NCBI GenBank assembly: GCA_022393335.1
Contig: JAJEKB010020950.1
Coordinates: 470,509-534,508 of the forward strand
Direction: 5' to 3'
DNA length: 64,000 bases
Source of the DNA: Macrotrachela quadricornifera
Taxonomy: Eukaryota; Rotifera; Eurotatoria; Philodinida; Philodinidae
Made by a program: the position numbers and the translations under genes. Positions within the stretch are counted from its first letter, which is position 1. Each line of letters starts with the position of its first letter. Below, in pieces: positions 61,430-64,000 of the stretch. The notes under the pieces were generated by a model, which ran no database searches, was not told the origin of the DNA, and worked only from the letters and a program-made list of their open reading frames with translations.

Positions 61430-61993
61430 AGAGAATAACTTGAAATAAATAAATAATATATAATAATTTTTTAAATTTTTTTGTAAGTATTTTTATTATT
61501 TATAAGAGAATAAAAAAATTACAAGAAAAAATTCAAGAGAAAAAAAAAGAAACAAGAAAAAAATAAATAAATATTCAAGTATAGGATAAATAACGCAAGG
61601 CCTTTCGAATTGAGTTCTTTATCAAGCGAATGAGTAATAGGTGTTTTTTTTTTATATTTTGTGAAGTCGATGCTTCGAATTGGATTCGGTGTACTGCAGT
61701 GGTTCTTGTTAACAAATCTTTTGTTAATGCATTTTAATGCATTTTCCTATTCGTGTTTCAATGTAATTCCATACGTTTCAGCATATTTTTTAATTTTAAT
61801 ATGTGTTTCACCATGCTTTTTTATTTTTAATGTGTTTCAGCATGTTTTCAATGTAATTTGACATGGCTTAGTGTCTCATAGTTCTACTTTAATGTATAAT
61901 CATGTGCTTTGGTGCGCTTTTTTGTATTTCTATGTATTTCTATATGTTTCAATGTGGTTTAATGTCATTTAATGGATTATAATGTGGTTTAAT
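61430..61993. repeat. AT-rich low-complexity DNA with TGTTTCAATGT motifs
   Basis: Poly-A/T and AATAAATA runs to about 61600, then loose repeats of TTTCAATGTRATTT and TGTGTTTCA to 61990. No gene is seen. Confidence 0.6.
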
Positions 61994-62130
61994 CAAGGGG
62001 GAAAAAGCGCGACTTCAGTACTTCGAAGTACGAGTGAAGTACGAATGAAGTACGATGAAGTACGCGTGAAGTACGCGTGAAGTACGAGTGAAGTACAGGT
62101 GAAGTACGGTGAAGTACGGTGAAGTAGAGG
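61994..62130. mobile_element. Solo end of a CAAGGGGGAAAAAGCG element with GAAGTAC array
   Basis: Begins CAAGGGGGAAAAAGCG, the same end as the complete element at 63225, then about ten GTGAAGTACG units 9-12 bp apart. No matching right end is found, so it is a truncated or rearranged copy. Confidence 0.6.
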
Positions 62131-62149
62131 TTGTATGTTAAGGTTAATT

Positions 62150-62290
62150 TAAAACTAACGTTAACTAAAACCGTTAATCGTTAATATTAACGATTAACGG
62201 TTTCGCTAAAAACGATAATTCGTTAATATTGATGTTAACGGTTTTAGTTAACCGTTAATTTATAGTTAATTAACTAATTAACATATAAAC
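62150..62290. repeat. Nested palindromes of TTAACGGTTTTAGTTAAC type
   Basis: Bases 62168-62203 form a perfect 36-bp palindrome centred on TAATATTA, inside a longer imperfect inverted repeat of GTTAACTAAAACCGTTAA. It could extrude as a cruciform. It is possibly the core of a foldback element. Confidence 0.7.
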
Positions 62291-62444
62291 AACAATCATG
62301 TATCGCTTAATTTCGCATTTTTTCATGGAAAAATCAACATTCACACTAGGGTTGGCACTTTACCTTTACTTTTTGGAAAAAGTGGATCAGTAAAATAAAT
62401 ATTTTATTTACTATTTACTTTTGTAGGTCCCAAACGGAAACTGC

Positions 62445-62925
62445 ATGAGAGCACCCTCCAGTCCTTAAAGGCTACTTTGTGGAGGTAGCCTTAGGTCTCC
62501 ACGGACTACTACATAGGAGTACCCATAGGTCCTCAGGGGCTCTTATATAAGGATATCCATAGGTCATCAAGGGCTATTAAATAGGAGCACCCATAGGTCC
62601 TTAAGGCGTACCATATGGAAGTATCCATAGGGCCTTAAGGCTATTTTGTAGCGGTACCCACAGGTACTTACGAGCGAATATATGAAGGTACCCATAGGCC
62701 CTGAAGAGGTATATTATGATGTTATTCATAGATCCTTCAGTGATTCCATACGGGCCATCTATAAGTTATTAATGACTAGTATATGGGAGTATCCATAGCT
62801 TCTCAAGAGTTATTATGTGGTGAGACCGATAGGCTCTCAGGAACTAGTATGTATGGGTACCCCGACCTTCTCAAAAGCTGTCCTATCGGAAGACTTATAA
62901 GTTGTCAAGAGCTATAGCATCAGGA
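62445..62925. repeat. Minisatellite, about 35-bp unit
   Basis: About 13 units of the form GGAGTACCCATAGGTCCTYA AGGGCTATTATATA, best preserved at 62500-62680 and decaying to the right. Two related units occur at 47886-47955. No gene is seen in 62926-63224. Confidence 0.8.
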
Positions 62926-63224
62926 AATTAAATGGAAATACAATATGCATGATCTTGTATAATGCATCTAGTTAGATCATCTGCACAGAGAATTAACTGC
63001 AGATTGAATCATGTTACTAGAACTGACATTAAGTATTGAGTTTGGAAGCTAATTCTACATAATTGACGTTGTTTCGGAATTTAAAAGTGAAAGCTAATGC
63101 CTGTTGTATGTGATCTTTTATTCCGAAGGGTAGATCTTATGCCTCGTGGTAATCAGCTAGAAAAGTATATAGAAAAGGGACTTCTCTTTGATAGTGTATG
63201 CTGTTCGGAGGTTATACGAAAATC

Positions 63225-63617
63225 CAAGGGAGAAAAAGCGATTTTTCCGTACTTCACGCTACTTCAACGTACTTCAACCATGTTTCGAAATTATGCTCCA
63301 ACCTTTCTTAGTTATTTCAAGTCTGATATATACAAGGATTACAGAAATATCAATGCGTCCAAATAAGTATGAGTGAATCTAGCGAAAAGTCCAAAATATT
63401 TCACCGCACTTCACTTGTACTTCACATTTGAAATACGGCGAAGTAATTTGGACTTTTCGCTAGATTGACTCATACACATTTGGACGCTTTGATATTTCTG
63501 TAATCCTTGTATATATCAGACTTAAAATAACCAAGAAAGGTCGGAGCATAACTTCGAAACACGGTTAAAGTACGTTGAAGTAGCGTGAAGTACGGAAAAA
63601 TCGCTTTTTCCCCCTTG
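63225..63617. mobile_element. hAT-type foldback MITE, 8-bp TSD, 393 bp
   Basis: The ends are CAAGGGAGAAAAAGCGATTT and, inward from the right, CAAGGGGGAAAAAGCGATTT. Perfect 8-bp direct repeats CGAAAATC lie at 63217-63224 and 63618-63625. The two arms are nearly complete inverted copies (GTACTTCA units) around a centre near 63420. It is non-autonomous. Mirror-image open frames on both strands are by-products of the palindrome. Bases 63626-64000 hold no recognised feature. Confidence 0.9.
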
Positions 63618-64000
63618 CGAAAATCACACAGAAAATTGCGCTGTGTGAAATTTGAGGCTGTATTGAAATATAATATATTTGGGAGAAATGTTAGGAGCAT
63701 TACTATTGAGAAAGTAGATTTGAATGTAGGAACAGCGAGTGGTGATCGATCACTCAGAAAAGAGCTGAAAAACGTTTAATTGCTTATCTGAATGGTTCCG
63801 CGAAAGTGCGCGTCAGAGTGCTTGAGTCTATAGAACGTTTATCCGCCAAGCGGATTCCATGACTTGATAATTTATTCAAAAGTGGCGAATCATTGAAAAC
63901 TTTTCTCTAAATCAATTTTGAAAAACATATTTTTCGGCAAAACCAATCAGCTGAATTTGTAGCTTCAGAACGAAGAAGGGTTATGAGAAACATGCGAGTT

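Overview
The window is AT-rich eukaryotic nuclear DNA: genes split by GT-AG introns (44 nt to 7.5 kb), AATAAA signals, many eukaryotic cut-and-paste transposons, and no operons, Shine-Dalgarno sites or tRNA/rRNA genes that I could see. Very short introns, a fungal-type phenol hydroxylase in an animal-like setting and rotifer-like hAT/piggyBac elements suggest a bdelloid rotifer or similar small invertebrate. That assignment is inference; no marker gene settles it.

Three gene models close in frame with canonical splice sites. (1) A 648-aa FAD-dependent phenol 2-monooxygenase-like enzyme, + strand, 9348-23170, 4 exons, with introns swollen by nested transposons. (2) A 407-aa JmjN/JmjC protein, + strand, 33950-35217, in which all three Fe(II)-ligand positions appear replaced. 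(3) A 397-aa two-RRM RNA-binding protein, + strand, 35641-45919, 5 exons. Its two RRMs are split by introns at the same RNP1 position and phase, and it has a possible alternative last exon. Candidate partial exons lie at 24793-24946 (+), 30978-31313 (-) and 32160-32366 (-).

Most of the rest is mobile or repetitive DNA. A complete hAT transposon (57071-61064, perfect 8-bp duplication, intact 750-aa spliced transposase) sits inside a decayed piggyBac copy (55941-~61400). A second dead piggyBac (27190-28650) carries a TA-flanked MITE. Non-autonomous elements with recognisable ends and target duplications include TTAA/CCCTT elements (4305, 14439, 18921), hAT-type 8-bp-TSD elements (491, 10126, 63225) and TA-flanked or foldback elements (5151, 6700, 14696, 23526, 27775, 43429). 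A Tc1/mariner relic (18814-20224) has been invaded by a TTAA element.

Layout: 1-9000 satellites and MITEs; 9348-23300 monooxygenase; 23500-28650 foldbacks and transposon relics; 28650-33950 sparse, with minus-strand exon candidates; 33950-46000 JmjC and RRM genes; 47750-50910 a second copy of a dispersed repeat also at 11204-13508; 52400-55400 strand-asymmetric DNA around a 62-bp satellite and an assembly gap; 55900-64000 nested transposons and minisatellites.

The most unusual signal is a hairpin of about 50 nt with five copies, confined to the dispersed repeat. Its stems vary with compensating or G-U changes, while the internal-loop sequences stay nearly fixed, which looks like a structured RNA of unknown type.
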